Below are positions 1 to 11,737 of a DNA stretch of 64,000 nt, in pieces. The notes under the pieces were generated by a model. The model did not search any database and was not told the DNA's origin. It saw nothing but the letters and a program-made list of their open reading frames with translations. The position numbers and the translations under genes were made by a program. Numbering within the stretch: the first letter of the stretch is position 1; every line of letters starts with the position of its first letter. This stretch comes from Bradysia coprophila (Eukaryota > Arthropoda > Insecta > Diptera > Sciaridae), in assembly GCF_014529535.1 (NCBI RefSeq), contig NC_050738.1, positions 5,126,140-5,190,139 of the forward strand, given 5' to 3'.

Positions 1-436
1 CGACAAGACAAAAATTGTTTTAAGAATATCTCAAAGATCTCCCGCCCGTTATAGGCCATCTTCGAACTTGACCTCAGGAAGTAATTCCCGTCGAACAAAA
101 AAAAGTTTTGGAAAATATATTGAAAATTACTCGAGTATCGTGTTATCAAGCGACAAGACAAAAATTCTTTTAGGAATATCTCAGAGATCACCGTCCTTAT
201 AACCATCTATGAACTTAACCTCAGGAATTTAATTACCCGTCGAAAAAAAAAGTTTTGGAAATCCATTGAGAATTAATCGAGTTATCGTGTTATACAAGGA
301 ATGAACAAATGTGACAAACATTTTCTGTATTTAAGGTTTTGGTCATACACTCATGTATTTTCAATCATAGTAGTGAAGTGTGACAAACATATTAGGGTTT
401 ATCATCCGTAAGACCCATGACTTTCAGTCAAGGGAA
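1..436 (-). mobile_element. Helitron-like element, 5' part (U1 copy)
   Basis: Read on the minus strand it starts TTCCCTTGACTG at 436 and runs into about two units of a roughly 150-base tandem repeat (1-290). The 3' end with hairpin and CTAG lies left of the window. It matches the complete copies at 14587-15265 and 28058-28735. Confidence 0.5.
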
Positions 437-736
437 TTAAGTTGCCAGCAGCATTAACACAATCGATGAAAAGAACAATTGAAGCAATAGGGTTTTGCAA
501 GTACCTTTTGCACTATAGATCTCATTTGTTGAATTATTTAGGTTTCATGAGCTTTTTTGGTGAAGTAAGCGAGGAACGTTTTGAATATATATTGTTCCAC
601 AGTCAGAATTAAAATGGTTAGATGTTTATAACTAAAGTGAAACTAAAAATAAGGAGTTTGAGGAGATTAAGGAGGTTTCAGGAGGATTTTTGAAAATCAA
701 GGAGATTTAAGGAATCAAGGAGGAGTGGGCTCCCTG
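1..736. mobile_element. hAT-like element, right end (U1 copy)
   Basis: The right terminal repeat GAGTGGGCTCCCTG ends at 736 and is the inverse of CAGGGAGCCCACTC seen at the left ends of the other copies (13656, 26843). Purine-rich AAGGAGG motifs sit just inside the end. The left part of the element lies outside the window. The part of a Helitron-like element at 1-436 is nested in it. Confidence 0.6.
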
Positions 737-1888
737 AAATTGAAAGCCATGTTTATGTGTTTCTGGTTGTAGTTATATTTTAGAGCGATTATAATTTAAC
801 ATCTTTTGAAGATTTTTTCTCTTTGTTCCATGCAAAAACTATTTATTGTTTGATTGTATGAATAAAAATAATTAATAATTTTTACCGTAAATACAAACTA
901 AATGTTTTTTTTGATTTTAATTAATTTTTTTGTACATTTTTTCATAGAGCTATATTATACAGACAGGATTCTGGTTCTTTTTTTAGTTTTATTATAATAA
1001 TTTTTGTTATTTAAATCTTTTTATAATTTTAGATTTTTATTTATTTCTCGCTTAGAATAGTGTTGCATTATTTATAGTTTTTTTTTAAACAATTCACCTA
1101 GATTTCATTTCAATTTAATCTAATTAGTTTCGCCTTAAACACTAAACATTTTTAACGGATCATATTTACAGGAGGAAAGAACATCATAGTTATAACTGAC
1201 TAGGAATTATAAGTTCCATCGATTTACATCCATCTATTAATTTCACGTGTAATATTGGCGTTTTACGATATAGGGCGTAGATTCTCATGCCTTTCGTGGC
1301 TTAAACAATTCGTAACTTGACATTTTTTTTTTGATTTTATACACGCAACTGTCAAGTTACGAATATTAATGAGTTACGAAAATGCGAGAATCATCGTCCA
1401 GAATATCATCCAAACATATAACTTCAGCGCTTTGATATTATGACGAAGAATTAAGTTGCATTTTGAATTCACCATGACATTCGTCAACAACGATGGAAGT
1501 TATAATTCCATATCAGTAAATTTATTACGGAAACATTATCTAGTCTATGCACTTATCAATGCAAACATTTTTATTTATTTAGAATTTTAGAATATCCAAT
1601 TTATCGGTCGTGTTCAAAAAGCTTTTAGGGTGGTGCGCGGTGCTTCAACAACACAGAAAGTTAAAAATAAAATAAAATGTCAACGAAACAAAATGCAATT
1701 ATAATCTTTGCATTGACTCTTGTTGTACGTTTTTGGGTTGGAAAATTCTTCGTAAATGTTGTTGGGATAATTTTCCAGCCCATAAAAGTACCTGCACTAC
1801 AACGCCATCATACACCGAACGATCTCTTATTCTCGGTCGATCGTATGTGAAGTACCGCCTTCAACGAGTTGCTAAACATTGATACCAT
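737..1888. other. AT-rich spacer, no gene seen (U1)
   Basis: Very AT-rich non-coding DNA, repeated at 15567-16720 and 29037-30192. It contains a short palindrome at about 1309-1369 (TTCGTAACTTGACA and its inverse) and another at about 1734-1782 (GGTTGGAAAATT). I see no coding potential. Confidence 0.6.
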
Positions 1889-2014
1889 CAGTGCCGGTCC
1901 TATGGGCGTTCGGTCGATTCCCGTAGGGCCTTTTAATTTGTATAAAGATTAAGTTCCCTTCGAAAATTTTCTTCATACAACACCCGAAGAGCTTTTTTGA
2001 GTCAGTCCGGCACT
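1889..2014. mobile_element. Small hAT-type MITE, U1 copy
   Basis: Ends CAGTGCCGG and CCGGCACT are inverted repeats. The flanking sequence GATACCAT occurs immediately on both sides, an 8-base target duplication typical of hAT elements. Equivalent copies lie at 16721-16846 (U2) and 30193-30296 (U3, with an internal deletion). Confidence 0.6.
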
Positions 2015-2556
2015 GATACCATTTGCTTTAGAATTTTTAATGGTGAGAAATGTAATGTAAACACCACACAAATCGACACCTTTTTGGTCCCTTTTTCAAG
2101 ATTATTCTTTAATATTTGAAAGCTAAAAATGATGAAGCCTTCAGAAGGTAAACAAATGAAACCTATGCCATGCCACAAGACTAGCACAGCAGTTGATTTA
2201 GTTTCGTTTTATTCGTACGCAATTTTACTCAACACAGCAAAACAAATTTTGACAGCATGTCCAATTTATCTCCCTAGGGAAACACCACTTTTACCCAGTG
2301 GGATAAGTAAAATTTAATGAATTATAATGCATTTGTAAGAAAAGTGAATTTTCAAAGAAATAAATTTTATCTACCTAGGTGAAATAATAGCAGTGAAAAA
2401 GTGCTATTATTTCGCCGTCGGTAGATAAAATAGCGTATTCACCTCTGTCCAAATGTTTATTTAGACACTTGGGGTTATACCATTCGCCTTCGGCTCATGC
2501 AATAACTCCCCAAGTGTCTAAATAAACATGTGGACAGAGGTGAATAATCTACTATT

Positions 2557-3944
2557 ATCTTCCATGTGTGACTATTTCATACATTACTCGTTTCTGTATA
2601 TAAACTCTAAGCCATACGTTATTCTGGTTGTCTAGGGATATAATTTTATTACTCTTCTAGGGTAAATTTTATTTCCGTTTTTTATTTTGAAGAAAAAAAC
2701 CAATGACCCGACGGAGATTCGAACTCCGAACCTCCTGCATATCAACAAACTACGCTAACCATTACACCACCGAGTCTTCTAATATACCAGATATGCATAC
2801 TCTAATGTTGCAGCGTGGGACTCAATTTATAAAGTACATAAGCAACATGTACTACAAAATTTCGTGTGTGTGTGTGTTGACGCCATGTGTTTTTTTTTCG
2901 TTTAGAACGAAAAAAAAATCAAATTTTGACTAAACGGATTCTCTTCATTCAAAACTTCATTGTTTTGTGTTTTACCGAAGGATGTCTTTCGTAATTAGTT
3001 TTTCAATTGGACAAATATCTGCTGAGAAATATGCCATTGCATACGTGGTGTATCAATATGTAAAAAAGCGTAAGGTCTCAGTGCGCAGCAGATATTCGTT
3101 CGATTGGAAGTTTACTTACGATAAAGAGATCAGAATACTTTCTTTGCAATTTATTTTGATAAAACAAAAAAAAAAAAAATGTTTGTTGCGGGAAGAGAAC
3201 TCACGATCTTATGCATAAAAAGTTCACGCTCTAGCCGATTCGGCCATTGAGACTCATGATTACATTTGATTTTGTTGTCATGAAACCCCGCATGTATGTA
3301 GAACATAAGCAATGACCATATATGTGTTAGTGACTCTGTCGCAGGTAGTCTGATCATTTTAAAAAGTACATAAGTATTTAACATGCACGACAAAATGTCG
3401 CGAGTGTATGTGTGACTCGCATAATTTATTTAGAACGAAAAATAATCAAATTTTGACTAAATGGATTCTTGTTATTCAAAATTACGTTGTGCAGTGTTTT
3501 ATCTCAGGATTTCGGTAACGCAATTAGTTATTCGATTGGACAAATATCTGCCGAGAAATGTGTCATTGCAAATATGGTGTAATCAATATGACAAAAAGGC
3601 AAAGGCCTCGGTGCCCAGCAGATATTTCTTCGATTAAAAATCTAGCTACTATACTGGAGATCAGTTTATTTACTATTTTTTGTGATAGAAAATGAAAAAA
3701 AAAAATGGAAAAAAATGTTTGTTATGAGGATAGAACTCACGATCATATGCATAAAACTGACGCGCTCTAGCCGATTCGGCCACCGAGATTCACGATGATG
3801 TTTCGATTTGTTGCCATGATTTTGTTTAATTGTCACACATGATGCTTTTGTATACACATAAGCCAAACCTTTCAGTGGTGTTTGTATGTCTTCGAGTTTA
3901 TATACAGAAACGCTGAATGTATGAAATAGTCACACATGGAAGAT
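2557..3944. mobile_element. TIR element carrying three tRNA-like modules
   Basis: Terminal inverted repeats begin ATCTTCCATGTGTGACT at 2557 and are mirrored at about 3915-3944. Inside, a roughly 500-base unit repeats about two and a half times, each unit headed by a minus-strand tRNA-like segment (2705-2776, about 3187-3245, about 3725-3790). Shared internal motifs include AATCAAATTTTGACTAAA and GGACAAATATCTGC. It reads as tandem tRNA-derived SINE units captured in a DNA transposon. Confidence 0.5.
2705..2776 (-). tRNA. tRNA-like sequence (pseudogene or SINE head)
   Basis: A 72-base minus-strand segment folds into a 7-pair acceptor stem (GACTCGG with TCGGGTC, using two G-U pairs) and a perfect T arm (CGGAG, loop TTCGAAT, CTCCG). 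It has an A-box-like TGGTGTAATGG. The anticodon-position triplet reads GAT after T33, but the anticodon stem does not pair. It is more likely a tRNA-derived repeat head than a working tRNA. Confidence 0.45.
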
Positions 3945-4792
3945 AAAATATCGTATTGCTATGTGAGAAAAATCTCGAATCACTTCTTATGTACATATTG
4001 CATACACACGCGTTCGCTTCGCTCACTTGTTATATACAATATGTACATACGAAGTAATTCTCGATTTTGTCTCACATAGCAATAATAGTAGATTATTCAC
4101 CTCTGTCCACATGTTTATTTAGACACTTGGGGAGTTATTGCATGAGCCGAAGGCGAATGGTATAACCCCAAGTGTCTAAATAAACATTTGGACAGAGGTG
4201 AATACGCTATTTTATCTACCGACGGCGAAATAATAGCACTTTTTCACTGCTATTATTTCACCTAGGTAGATAAAATACTATTGTGTAAAACCCAACTATC
4301 AATCTTATGATTCAAATATTAAGGAAATACTTTCAAATACTTTCGCCAACGAAAGTAGACGACGTCATCAGATATGTTTTCAGTGAATATAGACATTTTT
4401 GTGCTTCGAAAACTTTGTTTAAAAGCACTAGGTGCTTTGCTCATACGACGTGCTAACTCGAATTCATTTCTTATGGTGTGCCAAGGCTTCCTAAAGTTTT
4501 CCTCTGCACACTAGTTACTTTACAGTTTCTTAACTCACAAAAGCTTTCAAATGTGAGCAGCAAAAATCTTTTTAAATTCCTTCCTAATTTACAGCACAAG
4601 TTTTCTCTGATGATAAGATAATGAGACTATTAGACCAATAGGAGGTTACGCCATTGCTCGAATATATTTCTTTTGTCGAGTTTGAAGTTTGTGAGTCCAT
4701 TAAAATCATAGATTTACATTCGAGATGACATGGTGGCGCTGATGCTAATCTCTGGAGTGCATGACTTTTTATTCGAAATTTGTAAAGAAGTT

Positions 4793-4965
4793 TTACAGTC
4801 AGGGGTAGTGAAGTTTCAGCATGAATTTGCTTCAGCTGTTGATCCACTACCACTCACGTGTGTGTAACAGCTTCAACCGTATACAAAATTTTGATTGTAT
4901 GTGTGGATCAGCTGAAAAACAGCTGAAGAAAATTCATGATGAAACTTCACTGCCTCTGACTGTAA
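4793..4965. mobile_element. Foldback MITE, U1 copy
   Basis: Long inverted repeats of about 55 bases, starting TTACAGTCAGGGGTAGTG on the left and ending with the inverse (CACTGCCTCTGACTGTAA) on the right, leave only a short loop. Copies in the other units lie at 17899-18071 and 31130-31302. There is no coding content. Confidence 0.6.
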
Positions 4966-5315
4966 TAATTGCAAGACATTTTAGAACATTAAAAAAAGAA
5001 TAAATATTTTGAATAGTAAGCCCTGTTCGACTGTAACTCTATGAAATTGTAAATGACTCAGTACATTGTCCCGCTATTTATAAATTTATGGGATAGTTTA
5101 TAGTGAATAGACGCTGTTCAGAATCCAGGATAAGGATGATGGTCAGTAAAATATAATTAATTCGTCTTCCCGAACCTAGTCTTCCGGAGACTGGCTTAAT
5201 GTTAAAAGAAACAAGGTAAATCAAGAGAATCGCGTACGATGTTTTGTTCGATCAATGAATTGTAGTGGAGACTGATCCAACTTGCTTGATTAAATAAAAC
5301 AAATTGAAATGTGAC

Positions 5316-7287
5316 TCTTACGATAGCTCAATTGACTCGTAGCTGAGCTGAGGCAGGAAAATGCAATGAAGGCTTTACAGAGACGGTCCATTAAGCATGA
5401 TTTATAGTCATCAACCGCGCTCCAGCTCTCCGTTACAAATATCGGTGCGCAGTAAACATATCTTGTGTAAATATTGAATTGTAATTTAAGCAAAGTTGTT
5501 AAATTTCAAAGATACCAATACCAATAAAACCACACGATTAATGATCAAGGTATAGAGTGTTTAAGTGAGAGAGATGGCGAAATAACAACCTATTGTTCCA
5601 TCTCTGGTCTTCTGTCAGATTCTTTTGTATTATAGATGACAGCATACCCCGAGTTGGTTTTCCATCTCGCACTACTTATACAACACTAATCATCGTCAAA
5701 TGGAATCTAAACAAGGGCATTTACGCCTTCATTTACATTTTCTTACACATTATTTTCAGTTCAAAGGCTGAATCCTGTCGTCATTCTCACATTCGACATA
5801 GTGTATATTATGTCACTAGGAACAAAAAGGTGCGTTTTTGACCCAGGTGGTGAAAACACTCAAAAATGTAGCGAAGCTCCACCTGGGCGAAATACACACG
5901 TTTTTATTACTAGTGACATAATGTACGACTACATCTCAGAATTCGCAAGGCTGTATACTTGTAGAGGTCATGCTGATGTAGATACGAGGGTGGCACACAA
6001 AAAATTTGACAGTTTTATACATTTTCGTAGTAGGTTGATCCTTAAATTTGACAACTTCATAGTAGATGAAGTCTTTTTTATGTGTTCCCGCGTATCTAAT
6101 AAAAAGGCGATCTGCGTGACCTCCTCAAGTATACAGCTTTGAGAATATGCACTTTTTGTGGGTAAACATGAACCGAAAAATAAGTTTGATTTTGAAGGGG
6201 AGGTCGTTGTGACCGTCGATGTTGTGGGGCTCGATAAATAAATTTCAACGCTTCATTGGGGATATCCATAAATCACGTCAGCACTAGAGGCGATATTTTT
6301 TGGACTCCAGTGTGAAAAGCACGGGCCGTGAAAAGGTGAATTTTCTTCTGTTCTACGGAAAAGAGGGTTTAAAAATTCGAAAAAAAAACTGCTAACATGA
6401 TTTATAGATGTACAATTATGAGAATACTTAAAAAATAACTGATATCGTTAATGGTGACACATTCTGCGCAACGCAAAAGTGTTATCAACAAAAAGTTGAC
6501 CCAAAAAATGTTAGAAAGAAAATTATACAAAAAAGCCCAAGTTGGGTCATTAGAATCGAAGGGGGAAGTCAAAAAGTTGTTGTAAATATGTCCCTTTTGG
6601 AAAATTTGGCGTGACAATCGTAAAATTTTGTATTTGAAACAATCTGGAATTAAGCTGTTCAAGCTGCTGATTACCTTTCTTGAATAGCTTTAGTCCGAGA
6701 TTAATATTAAATACAGTAATATTGCAATGCTCCAATGTGCAATGGTTACCTGAATGATATGGATGCCAATAGCTAGGAAATGGTTTAAATTAGTTAAAGA
6801 AGCGATTTTCATTCTGCTTACGAGACGCTAGAAACTTCTGTAATTCTCTCATTTCTGAGAAAATACTCATTGTGAGAAAGAAAAATTAGACTTATAGAAG
6901 CTATTTCCCTCTCAGCTTTGATGATATTGAGAAACGTTGTTAGTTATATTGCTGGTTGAAAATATTTACTCTCAGTTGCACTCTCCACAATTTAATTCAA
7001 TGACAAGGTAATTATAAGTTAATATAATATTATTTACATCAAAATAAATAATTAAATAAATACACAAAACAGTTGATGAAGTCAATAGTGCATCGGAAAA
7101 ATTAGAAGAAGAGCAAAAAACGAACAAAGGCACTTTATAACATCACTAACATTGAAATCGATTTCTATATCGTCTAACTTACACCTAGTGCGTGTTCTGA
7201 GATTCGTTATAAAATTGCATTTCGTTGCAACGCGTTGATACAATTGGGGAACTGTAAACTGTGCAGGCTATTCAGTTGGCAATTAAT
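5316..7287. other. Upstream region of UGT copy A
   Basis: Non-coding, apart from a MITE at 5809-5920. The stretch just before the UGT start (7020-7287) is the likely promoter region, but I see no decisive core motif. Short open frames here lack any recognisable domain. Confidence 0.5.
5809..5920. mobile_element. Hairpin MITE upstream of UGT copy A
   Basis: Inverted ends TATGTCACTAG and CTAGTGACATA enclose further inverted segments (CCAGGTGG and CCACCTGG). The U3 counterpart is at 18915-19026. Confidence 0.5.
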
Positions 7288-9264
7288 ATGATTACGAAAT
7301 TGTGCCGGATTTGTTTCTCTTGTGTGTTGCTGTTGTTACATTTAACTGCGTCGGTGAATGGTTATAAAATTTTAGGCGTTTTTCCTTGTCCGTCACGATC
7401 TCACTATGCTATTGGACATGCACTGATGAATGGTCTAGCCGACGATGGACACGAAGTAACATTCGTCAGTCCGTTTCCGCTGAACAAACCGATAAAAAAT
7501 TGCACTGAAATTCTACTCGAACATTCATGGGCTGGCTACAAACGAGGTATATGTTCATTTCATTTGAGCCACATATGCCAGTGACATGCAATCTTCTAAC
7601 CGCAACCTTAAATTTATTGAGAACAAACCTTAGAGTAATTATACCTAGAGAGGAAGTTTGTACGACGAAATGTGGTCCCAACATCAGTTTGTATAAGATA
7701 CACATTTCGTATAATTTTACACCAATACATGTATGCGTTCGCTTTTGATAGTTCAATTTGCCCTCTTAATTAAGAGGGCAAACACACATACCAATACAAA
7801 TTTCGTATTTGATGTTGGGACCACATATTTTATGTAATTTTGTTCGAAATTTCCTCTCTAGGTATAATTACTCTTAGAGGTCAACAATGTCCACTTCTGG
7901 GATTCATTTTTGAACGTTCTTGATTATGGCACAAAACTAACTGGATGGGCAACGACTAGTGAAAATCTTAAGGAATTGATTCGTAGCGATAAAACGTTTG
8001 ATGTAATTATCATAGAATTGATTTATGGCGAAGCACTTCTCGGACTGGGACACCACTTCAATGCACCAGTTATAGCAACGTCCTCATTCGGTGCATATAA
8101 GTGGACAACGGATGTTGTAGCTTCGCCCGTATTCTCGTCATTCATGCCGAACACAAACAACGGTTACACCGATCGCATGAATTTCTGGCAACGAATGTAC
8201 AATTCGGCTAGCTATTGGTTTGATGACATTGTGATGCCACTGTTGTCAACGTCGGTACAACAACGGTATCTTCACGACCTGTTTCCGAATGCAAAGAACA
8301 TGCCAACAATTGCAGAGCTGAAACGAAACGTATCACTCGTACTTTTAAATACACACTGGACAGTTGGAACGGCAAGACCGTATCCACCGAATATGATCGA
8401 AGTCGGTGGCATGCACATCGATCGGGAAATTCAGCCATTGCCACCGAATATCCAGAGATTTCTGGATGATGCTGGACGACATGGTGCAATTTATTTGGCA
8501 CTCGGCTCGTGCATAGAGTTCTCAAAACTTTCTAATGATAAGAAGGACGCAATAATCAATGCCCTTGCCGAGTATCCGCAAATGCGAATTATTATCAAAA
8601 GTGAAGAGATGATTACGATTCCGTCACATAAACCAACGGATATTCTAATTGGACCGTGGTTCTTGCAACAATCAATTTTAGCTCATTCTTCAGTAAAACT
8701 GTTCATCACACACGGTGGCATGCTTAGTACATTAGAAGCGGTACATTATGCTAAGCCTGTTATCGGTATACCAATTGTTTTCGATGAATATCTAAATTCG
8801 GCTGTAGCTCAACAGAACCGATATGGCATTAGTATACCATTTGAGCAATTAACAGAACACAGACTGCGAACGGCCCTAAGAGACATTATTTCGAATGCAA
8901 GGTAGGTGATGAGACGCATATGGATGAAAATTCGGTCAGAGATGATCCTTATAGACCCATCTTACTTTGCAGCTACACCGAAAACGCAAGAATTATATCC
9001 GATCGATACAGAGACCAATTGAGACCACCGTTAGAAACGGCCATCCACTGGGTGAAACACATTGCGAAAAACAAAGGAGCACCACAAATGCGAATGGTTG
9101 CAGTCGATTTACCGTTTACTGTCTTATACAATTTGGACGTTTGGGCTTTCATCCTATGTGTCATTGGTATGGGATCATATCTTATTCAGTGTGTAATGCG
9201 ATCGAGTTTTCGGTATCTATCTACTGATCGATCATCAGGCGAAGCAAAATTAAAGCGAAATTGA
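7288..9264 (+). CDS. UDP-glycosyltransferase, copy A
   Basis: Exons 7288-7546, 7878-8901 and 8973-9264 (524 aa). UGTs transfer a sugar from a UDP-sugar to small lipophilic acceptors in the ER lumen. An N-terminal signal peptide (residues about 1-27) is followed by the SRSH segment with the usual catalytic His, the C-terminal donor-binding signature HGGMLSTLEA, and a terminal membrane anchor with a short basic tail, as is standard for insect UGTs. The usual Asp-Gln pair of the signature reads Asp-Glu. ATG 7288 is chosen because it starts directly at the signal peptide. Compared with copy B, 67 bases spanning the intron 1 acceptor and the first 24 bases of exon 2 are missing. The acceptor used here (ending 7877) is the edge of an intronic MITE and keeps frame, with loss of 8 residues. 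Whether this transcript is made is inference. Confidence 0.85.
7631..7877. mobile_element. hAT-type MITE in UGT copy A intron 1
   Basis: Terminal inverted repeats (TTAGAGTAATTATACCTAG and its inverse) enclose a longer foldback structure. The left target duplication GAACAAAC (7623-7630) is present; the right one has been lost in a 67-base deletion that starts exactly at the element's edge. The intact version is at 20730-20978. Confidence 0.7.
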
Positions 9265-10189
9265 TGAGAAAATGTTTCTAGTGGTCCATTATCCCCAAAA
9301 AACCGCTTTACAGACTATAGTCCGATGACAAAAACTAAAAGCTGAAAATTTTCGGATAGAGCGCGGTAAATTAGACATAAAAGCTTTGAGTGACTTCTAC
9401 TCTATACGGTCCACGTATCATAATAAGATGAAAGAAGTTTAGAAAAGATAACTTAACCTCCCGATGTTTGATTTTCAGATAAAATTAGAAAGCTTTTTTT
9501 AGTGATGGTGAGCTTAGACTAATCATACACAGCAACTGCTACTTCGTACGTCTGGTCCCGACACAGTTTGAATAGATGCACATTTCGTACAATTTTCACT
9601 AACACATGTTGGCGTTGAAAATTTGGATCATTCTAGCAGGCACATTAAGTTTTTGGGGCTTTCCCACCAATTTAATGGGGGAAAACTCACACTATCAAAT
9701 TTTACGTATTTCATGTAGGGACCACAAGTTTTACGCACTGTTCCAACGCACTTCAAGCATGAGTGGTACCCTAAATAGGGTACTGAAACTTGACAGTATG
9801 TCACACAACTTTATAACACTGTAAAAATCATTTCATACAAAATAGTACTCTATTTGGCGGCTGTCGACTATGATCACCTGTGCTTGAAGTGCGTTGACTG
9901 TTTCTAATTTCTTTTCTAGGTGTGATGCTGAGAATGGTCTGATGTACCTAATAATCTAAAATTTTCAGTTTTTTTTATTTTTTGCCACCTGAAGTAGTTC
10001 TGGCTCATTTTTCAGGGTTTTTTTTGTGTCTATTGCCTGGACCACTTAAATTATTAGTGAATCGGTCTCATTCGAATGAACAATAAAATTTCAGTCACTC
10101 CTCAAATTTGGTTTTAAATAAACGAAATATTAGTAGCCGAAAGCTCTACCAAGTGTATAATATAGGGAATAGGGATGGGAGGCGTTCAA
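9265..10189. other. UGT-tube spacer, part 1 (U2)
   Basis: Non-coding. A decayed relative of the UGT-intron MITE is recognisable at about 9538-9730 (shared ACATTTCGTACAATTTT), followed by another MITE at 9744-9896. No gene is seen. Confidence 0.5.
9744..9896. mobile_element. MITE downstream of UGT copy A
   Basis: Inverted ends CAACGCACTTCAAGCA and TGCTTGAAGTGCGTTG. Flanks ACTGTTC and ACTGTTTC look like an imperfect target duplication. The U3 copy is at 22921-23073. Confidence 0.5.
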
Positions 10190-10575
10190 AATTATCGATA
10201 ATATCAATCGAAAGAAATTATCGATAATCGATTAATCATATCGTTATCGATAATTTAATAATTATCGATAATTATCGATAATTATCAAAATATCGAAATT
10301 CGATAATTATCAAAATATCGATATTTTGATATTTATCTGAAAATTCATGATAATATACCGATATATCAGAATATATCGATAAATATCGGATTTTCGGACC
10401 GAAATATCGATATATCGAATTATCGATATCTTGATAATTATCCAAATATCAATAATTATCAAAATATCAATAATTATCGATTATCGATATTTTTTTGATA
10501 ATTTTCGATAAAAAAAAGTCGATAATTATCGATTATCGATAATTGATAATTATCGATAATCATTTTCATTATCGA
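10190..10575. promoter_or_regulatory. TATCGATA-rich block (DRE-like motif cluster)
   Basis: A 385-base block made almost entirely of ATTATCGATAAT-type palindromes. By eye it holds about a dozen exact TATCGATA octamers, the motif bound by DREF and overlapping the BEAF-32 CGATA site in Drosophila. It lies between UGT and tube in both units (U3: about 23367-23764, with one extra 12-base repeat). It may be a simple-sequence expansion; a regulatory or insulator role is inference. Confidence 0.4.
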
Positions 10576-11737
10576 CCATGCCTAATAGAGAAATGCAGCT
10601 TGGAAGCTAAAGCTAAAATGTAATAGACGTTCGTATGCTTTCGTGTGCTTAATACATTAATTAGCGATCAATTTTTTTTTGAACCAACTTCACAGCCATA
10701 ACATTTCATGGATATTTCACAAGAGTGAAGGTATATCACCTGAAAATAGGGCGCAAAGAATGAAGTTACTGAAAAAAATGGTGGCGCTTCTACAGGCCAA
10801 CCGAGGTTTCCTAAAGGGAAATGCAGCTCGGAAACTAAAGCTCAAATGTGATAGATTTATGTACATTACGTACGTCAGTCCAAATATTTATTTTGTGGAG
10901 TGGGTACATGTACGTGATTAGGCAAGGTAATAGTATTCTTGCTTGTAAGTATGTTGTTTTGGCAAGGGTGAGCTTTGCGGAAAAAGCCTAAGGCGAGCGG
11001 AGTAATCACACAAAAGCCAAAACTAGTTATTTACGTATCTGTGGTGGACGGAAATTGCCTACAATCAACCAACCACAACAAGGCGTAAAAAAGAAATATT
11101 TTTTTTTTTGTATTTTTGTGAACCAACTTCACTGCTATGACATTTCATGGATATTTACATTTACCGTAGTGAAATTTTACTGTAGGTATATGTTAGTACA
11201 AATTTCCCAAAGTACACAGCCTTGCAAATTTCCAACACAAAATTATGGGCATTTCAGCGTTCTATGCAACCTGTTGACATAAAGTCACCTTGGTTGTGAC
11301 GTATATTCTAGTACAGACACTTGTTGCCTTGTTTACAAAATCAAATCAAATGAGTCGGCGTCCCAGCCGTTATCTTAGAACCTCTCTGAATGAGTAATGA
11401 AAACAGATTGTAGTCTTCTTGTCATTGTTGTGTGACATTAAATGCTTGCTACGTAAACTGGGTTTTTACTTGTGAATGAGTCAATTCATAACTTACTCGA
11501 CGCTACTCATCAGTAATAGGTAATTATGAGATTAGACAGCTGTTAGAACTATTAATTTTGTGGATTAATACGGCCTTAAGATAATCAATGTACAATACAC
11601 AGTGTCCTCTTTTGAATCATAACAAATCGAAGAATGTTTTCTGTTATCAGAGCCTTATCATCAACTTGAAAACAATCGGACAGCCGATATTATTTATACT
11701 CTCAGTACATCAAGCGATTTTTCTATTTATTTAGAAA
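10576..11737. other. UGT-tube spacer, part 2, upstream of tube A
   Basis: Non-coding. It contains two short direct repeats: the GCAGCT-GGAA-CTAAAGCT segment at about 10595 and 10823, and the AACCAACTTCAC segment at about 10682 and 11120. The last few hundred bases must contain the tube promoter, but no clear core element is visible. Confidence 0.45.

Larger units (their letters stand above)
2371..4283. mobile_element. Composite foldback insertion unique to U1
   Basis: At this place U3 has an empty site (30651), U2 has a 188-base insertion (17203-17390), and U1 has 1.9 kb. The U1 insertion starts with the same 188-base module (hairpins at 2374-2430 and 2436-2550) and ends with an inverted copy of it (about 4085-4280). 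Between the arms lie a terminal-inverted-repeat element (2557-3944) and another hairpin (about 3948-4090). No coding sequence is evident. Confidence 0.65.
1..5315. repeat. Tandem array unit U1 (3' part only)
   Basis: This is the tail of a roughly 13 kb tandem repeat whose start lies left of the window. It matches 14817-18421 and 28288-31654 almost base for base. It contains the end of a hAT-like element, the 5' end of a Helitron-like element and MITEs, but no gene I can support. Unlike the other two copies it carries a 1.9 kb composite insertion at 2371-4283. The unit boundary is set by the point where the last copy leaves the repeat (31654). Confidence 0.85.

Noticed and set aside
2705-2776. 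Functional tRNA gene
   Set aside because: Acceptor and T arms fold, but the anticodon stem does not, and it heads a repeated SINE-like unit.
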